Assembly (NCBI RefSeq): GCF_030345795.1
Contig: NZ_JAUALB010000001.1
Location: forward strand, 4,642,001 to 4,706,000
Length of the DNA: 64,000 bases
Reading direction: 5' to 3'
Source of the DNA: Micromonospora sp. WMMA1363
GTDB lineage: Bacteria; Actinomycetota; Actinomycetes; Mycobacteriales; Micromonosporaceae
Part shown: positions 50,540 through 59,799 of the stretch, piece by piece
How the letters are laid out: the number at the start of each line of letters is the position of its first letter
How positions within the stretch are numbered: the first letter of the stretch is position 1
Translations under genes and position numbers: made by a program
The notes under the pieces: generated by a model
What the model was told of the DNA's origin: nothing
The model's database searches: none
Seen by the model: the letters and a program-made list of their open reading frames with translations, nothing else

Positions 50540-52978
50540 TCAGGAGAAGCGGACCTTGACCGAGGTGCCCTTCTGCTTGAGAACCTTGATCTTCGTGCCG
50601 GTCGCGGGGAGCTTGACGCCGTGGTTCGGCAGCTCCGCGTACCAGTACTTCTTGGTGTCGTCGAACAGCGGCTGCGCGGCCTGGCCACGGATGTACTGCG
50701 GCTGGCTGTTGATGTGCAGCGTGAACGAGTCGGCCTTGTGGAGACTGAACGGCGCGTCGTAGACCTGGACCCGGGCGCGCCAGGCCTGGCCAGTCAGGTT
50801 GTAGATCGGCTGGGGTCGCGAGTCGATGATCAGGTTGCGGCCCTCGCCGGGGTGGGCGAACGTGTCGTTGTCCGCCCAGCGGGTGTTCCAGTAGGAGATC
50901 AGCAGGCCCTCCTGGTACGCGTAGTGGTCCACGTAGTCCGGTCGGGTGTCGCTGTAGCCGAAGTAGTACGGGCCGGTCTTGAGGTACTTGTCGTACGAGA
51001 CGTATGACCGGTGACCGGCGATGTAGTAGTTGTCGAAGAGCCTGGTGTAGGTCTCCTCGGCGAGAGTCCAGCCGCCCAGCGACCAGTCGCCGGCGCCGTT
51101 CTCGGCGCCGTCGCTGAGCACGGTCTGGCCGTCGGCGGTCACGGTGATCGCGTCACCGTAGAAGCCGCCGTCGGAGACACCGCCGTCCGTCTGGTAGCGC
51201 AGCCGGAACTGCACGAGCTTGCCCGCGGCGTGGTCCATGGGGATGGTGATGTCGACCCACTCGCCGTCGCTGCTGCCGTCCAGGGCGAAACGTCCGGGAG
51301 AGATCTCCTTGAGCGGCTTGCCGCCGGCGGTGCCGGGAAGCGGCGTCCAGGTCTGGCCGCCGTCCAGCGAGATCTCGAAGAACAGGTAGTCGTAGTCGGC
51401 CTCGATGTTGTAGCGGCCCTTCATCGACAGCGACGCCGACGACTTCCCGGTGAGGTCCAGGGTCCGGGTGAGCGCGTTGTTGAGGTCGTCCTCGTTGCCC
51501 GAGAAGAACTGCTTGGTGCCCTCGAACGGCTTGCCGTTGTCGAAGGTGTACTCCCGCTGCGGAAGCACCACCACGGCGGCCTGCGGCTTGTCGGAGTTGT
51601 ACTCCTGTGGGCCGAGGGTCATGGTGCGCTTCTGTCCGGCGACGACCACCTCGTAGTCGAGCCAGCCGAGCTGGAGCTTGTTCCAGGCGCCGAGGTCGCC
51701 GCCGCGCTCGCCGATGCCGCCGTCGTTCTTGCCGCCGAGGCGGCTCTGCGCCATCAGGGTCCAGTGTTCGTTGTTGTTGTCCCCGCCGCTGAGGATGTTG
51801 TAGTCGTCCGGCAGGCCCAAGTCGTGGCCGTACTCGTGGTAGAAGACGCTGCGGCCGCCGTTCTCCGGCTGGATCGTGTAGTCGCCGATCCACACGCCGG
51901 TGTCGCCGATCTGGGTGCCGCCAGCCGGGAAGTTGGCCGGTCCGGTCCGACCCTGGTCGGAGGCGAACGCGTACCAGCGGTGGCTCCAGATGGCGTCCTC
52001 ACCCTGATGCGGGTCACCATCGGCCATGTCGCCGCCGGAGTGGACGATCTGGAAGTGGTCGATGTAGCCGTCCGGCTCGTTGAAGTCGCCGTCGCTGTCG
52101 TGGTCGTACCGGTCCCACTGGTCCATCGCTTTGACGTCCGCGGCGATCTGGGCGTCGGTGCGGCCGGCGGCCCGCTGGTTGGTGACCCACTGGTTGGCGG
52201 CGTCGCGCACCAGGGCCCAGACGTTGGTGCAGACGTTGCTGCCGCACACCGCCGGGTCGTCGCCGTTGGCGTCGGTCGGGTCGTCCTGCGACCGGCCGTA
52301 GCGAGCCTCGTTGTACTTCACCTTCACCCAGTCGGTGACGGTGCCGTCGACGCTGTAGCGACCCGAGGACTGTGCTTCGTAGTACTGCCTCAGCGATTCG
52401 TCACCCGGCTCGGTGCCGAAGTACAGCGTCCGGTAGTAGTCGGAGCTGTAGTCCGGCTGCCACACGGTGGAGTTGTCCTCCGCACGGCGGGGCTCGGGGA
52501 TTTCGTTGCGCAGCGGCCCGTCGAAGCGCGCCGGCCCCGGCCAGCCGGGGGCGGTGTCCTGGTCCGGGTAGGACGGGTGCCGCTCGTTGCCGAACTCGGC
52601 CAGGATCACGAAGATCCGGTCGGTCTTCTCCCGGGCGAGTTCGACGTACTGGTCCTTCTTGCCGTGACGGTCGCGAGCCGCGCGGTTCTTGGTGCCCGGT
52701 GCGCCGCCGGCCGTCTCGCCGACCTTGACGACGGTGCTGCCGTTGATCTGCTGCGCCTTCACCCGGCCCGAGAGTACGTCGCTCAGGCCCTCCTGGCGCA
52801 GGGCGCGGCGCTTCTCCTCGAGCGGATTGGGTAGGTCATGGTCGAGATGAGCAGGCTCGGCCACCGACGGTGCGGTCGTCGGCAACTTCGGCTGCGGCGC
52901 GGCAGTGGCGGACGAGGCGCCCGCCACTCCTGTCGCCGCCAGCGAGAGTCCGAGCAGACCCACTGCGACTTTGCGCAC
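50540..52978 (-). CDS. Secreted immune inhibitor A-like M6 metalloprotease
   Basis: An 812-residue secreted protease. The signal peptide is VRKVAVGLLGLSLAATGVAG then SSATAAPQ. The zinc site is HEYGHDLGLPDDY (HExxH with a downstream Asp) in the M6 peptidase domain. C-terminal regions resemble immune inhibitor A, with a MAM-like/jelly-roll stretch and tail residues SDTRPDYVDHYAYQEGLLIS. It probably degrades proteins outside the cell. The GTG at 52978 follows GGAGG by 6 bp. A longer frame from 53056 has no signal peptide at its start. Confidence 0.92.
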   Translation of the reverse strand: MRKVAVGLLGLSLAATGVAGASSATAAPQPKLPTTAPSVAEPAHLDHDLPNPLEEKRRALRQEGLSDVLSGRVKAQQINGSTVVKVGETAGGAPGTKNRAARDRHGKKDQYVELAREKTDRIFVILAEFGNERHPSYPDQDTAPGWPGPARFDGPLRNEIPEPRRAEDNSTVWQPDYSSDYYRTLYFGTEPGDESLRQYYEAQSSGRYSVDGTVTDWVKVKYNEARYGRSQDDPTDANGDDPAVCGSNVCTNVWALVRDAANQWVTNQRAAGRTDAQIAADVKAMDQWDRYDHDSDGDFNEPDGYIDHFQIVHSGGDMADGDPHQGEDAIWSHRWYAFASDQGRTGPANFPAGGTQIGDTGVWIGDYTIQPENGGRSVFYHEYGHDLGLPDDYNILSGGDNNNEHWTLMAQSRLGGKNDGGIGERGGDLGAWNKLQLGWLDYEVVVAGQKRTMTLGPQEYNSDKPQAAVVVLPQREYTFDNGKPFEGTKQFFSGNEDDLNNALTRTLDLTGKSSASLSMKGRYNIEADYDYLFFEISLDGGQTWTPLPGTAGGKPLKEISPGRFALDGSSDGEWVDITIPMDHAAGKLVQFRLRYQTDGGVSDGGFYGDAITVTADGQTVLSDGAENGAGDWSLGGWTLAEETYTRLFDNYYIAGHRSYVSYDKYLKTGPYYFGYSDTRPDYVDHYAYQEGLLISYWNTRWADNDTFAHPGEGRNLIIDSRPQPIYNLTGQAWRARVQVYDAPFSLHKADSFTLHINSQPQYIRGQAAQPLFDDTKKYWYAELPNHGVKLPATGTKIKVLKQKGTSVKVRFS

Positions 52979-53056
52979 GTGGAACCTCCGGGTGTTGGGG
53001 AAATCAGCCCTACGGGGCAAGGGCCGGCGAAGATCGATTTCCGCGGATGGGACCAC

Positions 53057-53566
53057 TGGTGAACTTAGACAGTCACGTGACAGGTGGGAAGACGCTCACA
53101 TCGATTTGTCGCAAGAAGTTTGTTGGCGATGCTGGCCCTGTCACAACCCGGCCCATCTCCTTGACGGCGCTGACCTGCGCGGCGGCGAGTGGGTGACGAC
53201 GTTCGCCCGCCGCCCACAAGCCCACCGTCACGATCTCGTCATCGGTCAGGGCCCCGTCGGCGGCGGCGTGGTCAGGTCGCGCCGCCGTCCGGCCGCCGAC
53301 TCACGTGACCTCTGCTGTGCCGCCTTCACGATCTCGCGTTGGCCGTTCGGGAAAGGTACTTCAAACAGGTAGATATAGCGCCGTGGATCGCGAGAAATCC
53401 CAGCACCGCGACGATTGCCGCCGTCCCGAGCGTCCGGCCGGTGAGGCGGGACGCTCGGGACGACGCGGAGCCGGAGGACTCACCTGGGAGCCCTGATATC
53501 CGACCTCCAGCAGCGTGACGCACATGTCGGCCGCGTACTCCGGATGGTCACGTCGGAAGGTGACCG
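53057..53566. other. Intergenic region between protease gene and acs
   Basis: About 510 bp without a firm gene. A 65-codon frame on the minus strand (53523-53326) has one membrane-like stretch (TLGTAAIVAVLGFLAIHGAI) but no family match, and it contains the hairpin at 53422-53462. It may be a gene remnant. The region near 53095-53140 is AT-rich for this genome and probably holds the protease promoter. Confidence 0.4.
53422..53462 (-). terminator. Hairpin downstream of acs
   Basis: CGTCCCGAGCGTCC pairs perfectly (14 bp) with GGACGCTCGGGACG around a 13-nt loop, about 105 bp beyond the acs stop. Confidence 0.6.
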
Positions 53567-55555
53567 TCAGTCCTCGTCGGACTTCCCACCACTGATGCCA
53601 GCAGCGATCAGATCCATCACGGACGAGTCCTGGAGCGTGGTGACGTCGCCGAGGGACCGGTGTTCCGCCACGTCCCGCAGCAACCGGCGCATGATCTTTC
53701 CCGAGCGAGTCTTCGGCAACTCGGGAACCAGCATGATCTGTCGCGGCTTGGCGATCGGACCGAGCGTACGCGCGACGTGGTCGCGTAGGTCGGAGATGAG
53801 CTGTTCACCCGCCTCACCCGTCGTCTCGGTGTTGCCACGCGGAATGGCGAACGCGACGATCGCCTGCCCGGTGGTGGGATCGGTCGCGCCGACCACCGCC
53901 GCCTCAGCCACCGACGGGTGCGACACCAACGCCGACTCCACCTCGGTGGTGGAGATGTTGTGCCCGGAGACCAGCATCACGTCGTCGACGCGGCCGAGCA
54001 GCCAGACGTGCCCGTCGTCGTCCTTCTTGGCGCCGTCACCGGCGAAGTAGACCCAGTCGTCCCCGGTGCTGGCACCCGCCCCGAAGCGCGACCAGTAGGT
54101 CTCGATGAAGCGGTTGTCGTCGCCCCAGATCGTGCGCAGCATCGACGGCCACGGCTCGGTGAGCACCAGGTAGCCACCGCCGCCGTTGGGCACCGGCTGA
54201 CCCTGGTCGTCCACCACGTCGGCGCTGACTCCCGGCAACGGCGTCATCGCCGATCCGGGTTTCGCCTCGGTCACACCGGGCAGCGGGGAGATCATGACGG
54301 CACCGGTCTCGGTTTGCCACCAGGTGTCCACGATGGGCAGCTCACCCCGGCCGACGTGCTGCCTGTACCACATCCATGCCTCGGGGTTGATCGGCTCGCC
54401 GACGCTGCCCAGCAGCCGCAGTGACGACAGCTCGAAGCCGGCGGGGATGTCCTCACCCCACTTCATCATGGTGCGGATCAGCGTGGGAGCGGTGTAGAGG
54501 ATGGTGACCCGGTACTTGTCGACGATCTCCCAGAACCGGCCCTTGTGCGGGGTGTCCGGGGTGCCCTCGTACATCACCTGGGTCACGCCGTTGGAGAGCG
54601 GGCCGTACACGATGTACGAGTGGCCGGTCACCCAGCCGATGTCGGCGGTGCACCAGTAGACGTCGGTGTCCGGCTTCAGGTCGAACACCGCGTGTGCCGT
54701 GTACGACGCCTGGGTCAGGTAGCCGCCGGTGGTGTGCAGGATGCCCTTCGGACGGGCCGTGGTGCCGCTGGTGTAGAGGATGAACAGCGGGTGCTCGGCG
54801 TCGAACGCCGCCGCCACGTGCTCGGTCGACGCCCGCTCCACGGTCTCGTGCCACCAGTGGTCCCGCGCCGACCAGGCGACCTCCTCGCCGGTGCGACGAA
54901 CCACCAGCACGTGCTCCACCGAGGGACAGTTCGCCACCGCCTGGTCCACGGTCGGCTTGAGGGCGGACGGCTTGCCCCGCCGATAGCCGCCGTCCGCGGT
55001 GATCACCACCTTCGCGGTGGCGTCCTGGATCCGGTTGGTCAGCGCGTCGGCGGAGAAACCCCCGAAGACCACGCTGTGCGTGGCGCCGATCCGGGCGCAG
55101 GCCAGCATCGCGACCGCGGCCTCCGGGATCATCGGCAGGTAGATGGCCACCCGGTCGCCGGCGGTCACACCCAGGTCGGTCAGCGCGTTCGCCGCCTGGC
55201 AGGTGAGCTTGTGCAACTCCGCGTAGGTGATGGCGCGGGTGTCGCCCGGCTCACCCTCCCAGTGGATGGCGACCTGGTCACCTCGGCCGGCCTCGACGTG
55301 GCGGTCGAGGCAGTTGTACGCCACGTTGAGCTGACCGCCGACGAACCACCGGGCGAACGGCGGCTTCGACCAGTCGAGCACCTGGTCCCAGCGCTTGGCC
55401 CAGGTCAGCCGGTCCGCCTGCCGCGCCCAGAAGGCCAGCCGGTCGGCGTCCGCCGTGCCGTACGCCTCCGCGGTCACGTTGGCGTTCGCGGCGAGTTGTG
55501 CCGGCGGCGGGAACTGGCGGGTCTCGTTCAACAGGTTGGCCAATGCCTCGCTCAT
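53567..55555 (-). CDS. acsA: Acetyl-CoA synthetase
   Basis: A 662-residue AMP-forming acetate-CoA ligase. Motifs include the P-loop-like [20 protein letters not shown], the Trp-containing [20 protein letters not shown] and the C-terminal catalytic lysine in [20 protein letters not shown]. It activates acetate to acetyl-CoA in two steps via acetyl-AMP. It stands alone with its own presumed promoter. The lysine in the last motif is the usual acetylation control site. Confidence 0.96.
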   Translation of the reverse strand: MSEALANLLNETRQFPPPAQLAANANVTAEAYGTADADRLAFWARQADRLTWAKRWDQVLDWSKPPFARWFVGGQLNVAYNCLDRHVEAGRGDQVAIHWEGEPGDTRAITYAELHKLTCQAANALTDLGVTAGDRVAIYLPMIPEAAVAMLACARIGATHSVVFGGFSADALTNRIQDATAKVVITADGGYRRGKPSALKPTVDQAVANCPSVEHVLVVRRTGEEVAWSARDHWWHETVERASTEHVAAAFDAEHPLFILYTSGTTARPKGILHTTGGYLTQASYTAHAVFDLKPDTDVYWCTADIGWVTGHSYIVYGPLSNGVTQVMYEGTPDTPHKGRFWEIVDKYRVTILYTAPTLIRTMMKWGEDIPAGFELSSLRLLGSVGEPINPEAWMWYRQHVGRGELPIVDTWWQTETGAVMISPLPGVTEAKPGSAMTPLPGVSADVVDDQGQPVPNGGGGYLVLTEPWPSMLRTIWGDDNRFIETYWSRFGAGASTGDDWVYFAGDGAKKDDDGHVWLLGRVDDVMLVSGHNISTTEVESALVSHPSVAEAAVVGATDPTTGQAIVAFAIPRGNTETTGEAGEQLISDLRDHVARTLGPIAKPRQIMLVPELPKTRSGKIMRRLLRDVAEHRSLGDVTTLQDSSVMDLIAAGISGGKSDED

Positions 55556-55823
55556 GCCGTACTCCCTCGTCGCTCGGGGTGACCTGCATCATCCTCCGGC
55601 ACGAGGTTAGTCGGCGCGCCGGGCCGAGGCGACCACCGAGGGCGTTCCTCCGCGCCGAGCGGCCGCCACCACGCGCCGGGCGGCCGGGTGGAAGGAGAGC
55701 CCTCGTCAGGCATGCGTTGCGGAGGGTCCCCTCGAGAACACGGGTGGTGGTTCACCGAGTGGCGGCGGTCGCGTTCCCCGCGGCTCGACGGCGGGCGGGC
55801 CCGACGGTCGATAGCGTGACGGG

Positions 55824-56567
55824 GTGACCGACGACCCCCTCGCCCCGCTCCTCACGCTCGCCGACATCACCCCCGCTGTGGAGCGGGCCCGCGAGCGCTT
55901 CGACCAGGCGTTGCGGCATCGCGCGCTGCGGCGGCACGGCGGCCAGGTGGCGGCCGAGGTCAGCCTCCGGTCCGCCGTGGCCAGCGCCGCTTTGGAGGGG
56001 GCCGCCCACGAGCGCGAGGAGGTCCGTGCCGGGACCGTCACCGATCCGGTGCTCCAGGGCGCGCTGCGGGTGGCCGGGGCGCTGCCCGGGCTGACCGACC
56101 TGTGGCCGAAGGCGCCCCGCCAAGCCCTCGCGAAGCTGCATGTTCTCGCCGCGCGGGACGTGGTCGCCGAGGCGGACCTGGGGCGGCCCGTGAACGACGG
56201 GTTGGTGGCCGCACGGATGGCCGGGCTGGCGGCCCTCGTCGCCGGCGGCACGAAGGTGCCGCCGCTGGTGCTGGCCGCCGTGGTCCACGGCGAGCTGCTG
56301 AACCTGCGGCCCTTCGCCGGCCCGTCCGGCTTGGTCGCCCGGGGCGCAGCCCGGCTGGTGCTGATGTCCAGCGGGTTCGATCCGCGCGGGCTGCTCGCCG
56401 TCGATGTGGGCCACCGCGAGCGGGAGCCGGAGTACGTCGGCTCCGCCGGTGCCTTCGCCACCGGCACGCCGGACGGGCTGCGTTCCTGGCTGCGGCACTG
56501 CATGGCCGCCGTCGAGGTCGGGGCGGATGAGCTCGCCGTGGTCGGCGACGAGGTGTTGGCGGCGTGA
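55824..56567 (+). CDS. Degenerate Fic-like protein
   Basis: A 247-residue helical protein, often annotated simply as oxidoreductase in actinobacteria. SVASAALEGA (residues 54-59 SAALEG) resembles the inhibitory S/TxxxEG motif of Fic AMP-transferases. The later R162-PFAGPSGLVA-R173 aligns with the Fic signature HPFx(D/E)GNGRxxR, but the catalytic His is Arg, and the D/E, Asn and first Arg are replaced by Gly, Ser and Leu. It should not catalyse AMP transfer. GTG 55824 opens the frame. It diverges from acs. Confidence 0.6.
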   Translation: MTDDPLAPLLTLADITPAVERARERFDQALRHRALRRHGGQVAAEVSLRSAVASAALEGAAHEREEVRAGTVTDPVLQGALRVAGALPGLTDLWPKAPRQALAKLHVLAARDVVAEADLGRPVNDGLVAARMAGLAALVAGGTKVPPLVLAAVVHGELLNLRPFAGPSGLVARGAARLVLMSSGFDPRGLLAVDVGHREREPEYVGSAGAFATGTPDGLRSWLRHCMAAVEVGADELAVVGDEVLAA

Positions 56568-56692
56568 CCAGGAGTAACCCCGGAACACGATGACCCGAGG
56601 CTGACGCCCCGGCTTCCGTGGGTGGAGGTGGCGTCAGGCGCGCAGGCCGTCATAGGCAAGGGCCAGGAGGCGTTCCGCCCGGCCAGGGTTGT

Positions 56693-56775
56693 CCGCCGCC
56701 CGCCGCCCGCCGCCCGCCGCCCGCCGCCCGCCGCCCGCCGCCCGCCGCCCGCCGCCCGCCGCCCGCCGCCCGCCG
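56693..56775. repeat. CCGCCCG heptanucleotide tandem repeat
   Basis: About 83 bp made of 11-12 near-perfect copies of a 7-bp unit (CCGCCCG). It lies between the Fic-like gene and the end of the convergent tetR gene, outside both. Because the unit is not a multiple of three, copy number changes would shift any frame through it. Confidence 0.95.
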
Positions 56776-56812
56776 GTCCTCGACCCGTCGACAGGGGGCC
56801 GCTGACACCGGC

Positions 56813-57442
56813 CTACCGGCGCGGCGCCCTGGTGATCTTGCTTTGGAGGGCGCGGCGGGCGATCGGCCCGAGGTCGTCGACGATCTCGATCAGCACGGCG
56901 AGCTGGTCCAGGGCCGCCATAGCCCGTTCGGCGGCGGGCCGGTCGACTCCTTCGTACAGCTCGAGGCCGATGAAGGCGGCTGACACCGCTCGGGCGAGAC
57001 CAGAAACGTCGGCCACCTCAGCGAAGGGTGACCCCGCCAGCAGCCGGCGCAGCACCGAATCGATCTCGTCGACCCACAGCTGGAGCGCCTCCCCGGTGGG
57101 GGCGGCGAGCCGCTCGTCGCTCTGCGCGCCGGCGAGCATCTGCGCCAGGACCGACACATTGCCTAGTACGCGCTCCTCCTCGTGTAAGGCGCGACCGAGG
57201 TCCAGCAGTTCCCGCAGCGACCGCACCTCACCCAGCCGCGGTGACCACTCGTCGACCCGTGCGGCGGTGGCCGTGCGGCAGGCCGCCGCCAGCAGTTCGT
57301 CGACCGTCCCGAAGTGGTAGAAAACCAGGGCCTGGTTCACCCCGGCGGCGGCGGCGATGGTGCGGGCCGAGACTCCCGCGATGCCGTGCTGCCGGATCGC
57401 GGCCAGAGTGCCGTCGAGTAGTCGGCGCTTGGTGTCGGACAT
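56813..57442 (-). CDS. TetR-family transcriptional regulator
   Basis: A 209-residue repressor with an N-terminal helix-turn-helix (TLAAIRQHGIAGVSARTIAA then GVNQALVFYHFGTVDELL) and a variable ligand domain. The ATG at 57442 follows GGGAGG. It is the second gene behind the DCC/methyltransferase fusion gene, whose promoter carries two identical palindromes of the kind bound by TetR proteins, so autoregulation is likely. The ligand is unknown. Confidence 0.88.
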   Translation of the reverse strand: MSDTKRRLLDGTLAAIRQHGIAGVSARTIAAAAGVNQALVFYHFGTVDELLAAACRTATAARVDEWSPRLGEVRSLRELLDLGRALHEEERVLGNVSVLAQMLAGAQSDERLAAPTGEALQLWVDEIDSVLRRLLAGSPFAEVADVSGLARAVSAAFIGLELYEGVDRPAAERAMAALDQLAVLIEIVDDLGPIARRALQSKITRAPRR

Positions 57443-57506
57443 CGCTTCCCTCCCGGCCGGTGTGGCGGTGCGATCATCGCATCGCCGACCAACTGCGCGA
57501 ACCACG

Positions 57507-58439
57507 TCACCCCGGGCAGCCGCAGGGTCCAACCAACCCAGGCCCAGCCCAGGTGCAGGTGTTCGAGAGCGCGGGCGACGGCGGCCACCCCCCGTTCGTG
57601 TGACCGCCGCCGCCCACGTACTCGGCCCGGTGCTGCTGGTCGGCGACCAGGATCGTCAGGTGCACCGGGTGCCGCCGCGCCAGGAACCGCCAGATCGTCG
57701 CGCACGGCCCGCACCCGGCGTCCAGCCGCAGCACCGCCGGCTCTCCCGAGACGTACGGCCGCCAGCGTGGCCACCAGTCGCGTACCGATCGCCGCCAGGC
57801 CCGCCACTCGTGCCCGTGCCGGCCGGCCAGGGCGTGCACCTCGTGTGGGCGGGCGACGGCGGCACTGAAGGCGACAGCAGTGACGGCAGCGGCGAGTAGG
57901 GCCAGGCTGTGCCCGGCCGCACCGGTGAGTACCAGGAGGGCCACGCCCGCCACCTGCATCGGGTTCGCGAGGTAGGCGTACGGCCCGGTGGTGACCAGCC
58001 GGGTGGGTGGATCCCACGGGTACGGCGTGCCCCCGCCGCGCACGGCGAACTCGTGTACCGCGGCCAGCGCGGGCGTCGCCACCAGCAGGGCCAGTTGGGC
58101 GAGCAGCAGCAGCCGGCTGCGGGACGAATCGGTGATCCCTGCCCAGGAGCCGTCACCCAGGTCGAACGCGAGGGTGGGCACGAACCACAGCAACAGGGCA
58201 CCAAACACACCGATCTGGAGCAGGACCCGTACCCGCAGCCTCGTCCCGTCGGCGCCGTACCGTCCCAGCAGTTGCGCCGGCAGGGCGACGGTGGCGAGCC
58301 CGACGCCCTCGCCCACCAGCCAATGTGGCCCGAGCAGGACGAGGGGATGCAAGGCCGGCATCGCCACCGCGTCGAGCCAGAGCAGCAGGCCCGCCCACGT
58401 CCGGCGTGGCGCCGGCTCCTGCTCGTGCTCTTCGGGCAT
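57507..58439 (-). CDS. Membrane methyltransferase-like / DCC thioredoxin-like fusion, frameshifted at the 3' end
   Basis: A 310-residue frame from ATG 58439. Residues 15-220 form about six membrane helices with the isoprenylcysteine-methyltransferase-type motif TGPYAYLANPMQ (151-162). Residues 235-270 start a DCC (DUF393) thiol-disulfide domain, with D240-AG-C243-GP-C246. After GGGGH (280) the frame diverges. The expected DCC C-terminus (HERGVAAVARALEHLHLGWA) is in another frame that stays open to 57337, overlapping tetR. At the break, GTCACACGAAC looks like an AC duplication (57598-57602). Function is unknown; thiol redox or lipid methylation are only fold-based guesses. Confidence 0.6.
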   Translation of the reverse strand: MPEEHEQEPAPRRTWAGLLLWLDAVAMPALHPLVLLGPHWLVGEGVGLATVALPAQLLGRYGADGTRLRVRVLLQIGVFGALLLWFVPTLAFDLGDGSWAGITDSSRSRLLLLAQLALLVATPALAAVHEFAVRGGGTPYPWDPPTRLVTTGPYAYLANPMQVAGVALLVLTGAAGHSLALLAAAVTAVAFSAAVARPHEVHALAGRHGHEWRAWRRSVRDWWPRWRPYVSGEPAVLRLDAGCGPCATIWRFLARRHPVHLTILVADQQHRAEYVGGGGHTNGGWPPSPALSNTCTWAGPGLVGPCGCPG

Positions 58440-58455
58440 GGACCCCTCCCCAGCT

Positions 58456-58504
58456 TTGAGCGATCGCTCAACCACAGAGTAGGCAAGATTGAGCGATCGC
58501 TCAA
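58456..58504 (-). promoter_or_regulatory. Twin TetR operators overlapping a promoter
   Basis: The 16-bp palindrome TTGAGCGATCGCTCAA occurs twice, at 58456-58471 and 58489-58504, centres 33 bp apart (about three helical turns). On the minus strand the first 6 bases of the upstream copy (TTGAGC) lie 17 bp before TACTCT (58481-58476), giving a -35/-10 pair; the downstream copy covers the likely transcription start. This is a textbook TetR-type repression layout for the fusion-gene/tetR operon. Confidence 0.85.
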
Positions 58505-58601
58505 GTGGGGGTCGGACCCTGCTCGGGAAGCGGCGCACACGGGGGTTCCGGCGTGCGTCGGACGGCTGGGGAGGACGTTTCCGCCGAAAGCCGATCCGCA
58601 G

Positions 58602-58721
58602 TCAGCCGCGCCGCCCCAAGCTGCGCAGCCACGCGGCCCGGAACAGCTCGCCGACCGGCACGTGGTGCGCCGAATGGTCCGTGTGGGCGCACCACTTCGA
58701 ATCTGACGACGGTGACGTCAC
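58602..58721 (-). CDS. Possible 39-residue Cys/His-rich small protein
   Basis: A GTG-started frame in the 320-bp gap upstream of the TetR-controlled operon. It encodes MTSPSSDSKWCAHTDHSAHH followed by VPVGELFRAAWLRSLGRRG and a TGA. The His/Cys-rich first half and amphipathic second half look protein-like, but no family was recognised and the ribosome binding site is weak. It could be chance. Confidence 0.3.
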   Translation of the reverse strand: MTSPSSDSKWCAHTDHSAHHVPVGELFRAAWLRSLGRRG

Positions 58722-58823
58722 GGCCCGGTGCTGGTCCGGCGATCCCGCGACCCGGCGTCGCTGCTGGTCAGAGCGGGCGGCTGGAGCTGATCCTCGGGCC
58801 TCCGGCGGAGGATGGCGCCCCGA

Positions 58824-59627
58824 TCAGGCAGCGGGAGCGGTGCGGGTCCGGCGGTGGCGTCCGTACCAGGCGATGCCGATCGCGACGCCCACCCCCACGC
58901 CGAGCGCCGCCGCCGCGACCGGGACGGCGGGACGTTCGCGTAGCCGCCGGCCCAGCGGGACCGGGTGCCGGAACTCCAGCACCGGCCACGAATTCTCCAG
59001 CGCGAGCTTGCGCAGCTGGCGGTCCGGGTTGACCGCGGACGGGTGGCCGACGCACTCGAGCAGGGGCCGGTCGGTGTACGAGTCGGAGTACGCGTACGAG
59101 CTGCTGAGGTCGTACCCCCGCTTGAGCGCCAACTCGCCTACCGCGTCGACCTTGCTCGGGCCGGCCGCGTAGAACTCGATCTCCCCGCTGTATCGGCCGT
59201 CGACCACGCCCATCCGCGTGGCGATAACGTCGGTCACCCCCAACAGCGCGCCGATCGGCCGGACCATCTCCTCGCCGGATGCGGAGACCAGGACCACGTC
59301 CCGCCCAGCCGCCTGATGCTCCTCGATCAGGGCGGCGGCTTCCGCGTACACGTAGGGGTTGATCAGCTCGTGGAGCGTCTCCGCGACGATCTGGCGGACC
59401 TGCTCCACCGGCCAGCCCTTGCACAGGGTGGCGAGATAATCCCGAGTCCGGGTCATGGTCTGCTCGTCGGTGCCGCCCAGCCGGAACATCAGCTGTGCGT
59501 ACGCCGACTTGACGACGTCACGCCGAGTGATCAGGCCGTCCCGGTAGAACGGCCGACCGAACGCCAGGGCGCTCGACTTGGCGATGACGGTCTTGTCCAG
59601 ATCGAAGAAAGCGGCGCTTCGGCCCAC
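58824..59627 (-). CDS. HAD-IB family phosphatase with C-terminal membrane helix
   Basis: A 267-residue HAD hydrolase of the SerB-like IB group. Motif I is FFDLDKTVI (D9, D11), motif II lies in VVLVSASGEEMVRPIGALLG, and motif III/IV in SSSYAYSDSYTDRPLLECVG. A C-terminal hydrophobic helix (about 240-257) and basic tail suggest membrane anchoring. Relatives are common in actinobacteria; the substrate is not known. Its upstream region adjoins the integrated element. Confidence 0.88.
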   Translation of the reverse strand: MGRSAAFFDLDKTVIAKSSALAFGRPFYRDGLITRRDVVKSAYAQLMFRLGGTDEQTMTRTRDYLATLCKGWPVEQVRQIVAETLHELINPYVYAEAAALIEEHQAAGRDVVLVSASGEEMVRPIGALLGVTDVIATRMGVVDGRYSGEIEFYAAGPSKVDAVGELALKRGYDLSSSYAYSDSYTDRPLLECVGHPSAVNPDRQLRKLALENSWPVLEFRHPVPLGRRLRERPAVPVAAAALGVGVGVAIGIAWYGRHRRTRTAPAA

Positions 59628-59799
59628 GGCGCGAAAGTCTAGCCCGATGGTCTATGGTCTGCGGGTGCCCGGGGGCTACCGACCCCTAGGACCTGCGGAT
59701 CAGTCAACATCAGGCTTGCAGTGCGTGACCACGGTCACACTCTGCGAACACAAATTCGCAGGGAGTGGAGGCTACACCACTCGACGTAGCCAGGTTCGC
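59628..59799. other. Junction between chromosome and integrated element, candidate att region
   Basis: This gap separates the HAD gene from the integrase stop. It contains GTGACC-AC-GGTCAC (59725-59738) and CTGCGAA-CACAAA-TTCGCAG (59742-59761), two short perfect inverted repeats. Elements of this type carry attP next to int, so one attachment site is expected here. No tRNA gene or recognisable tRNA 3' end was found, so the exact core cannot be placed. Confidence 0.4.

Noticed and set aside
56618..57320. Plus-strand frames rich in RPPPAA repeats
   Set aside because: They arise only from the CCGCCCG tandem repeat and the antisense of tetR.
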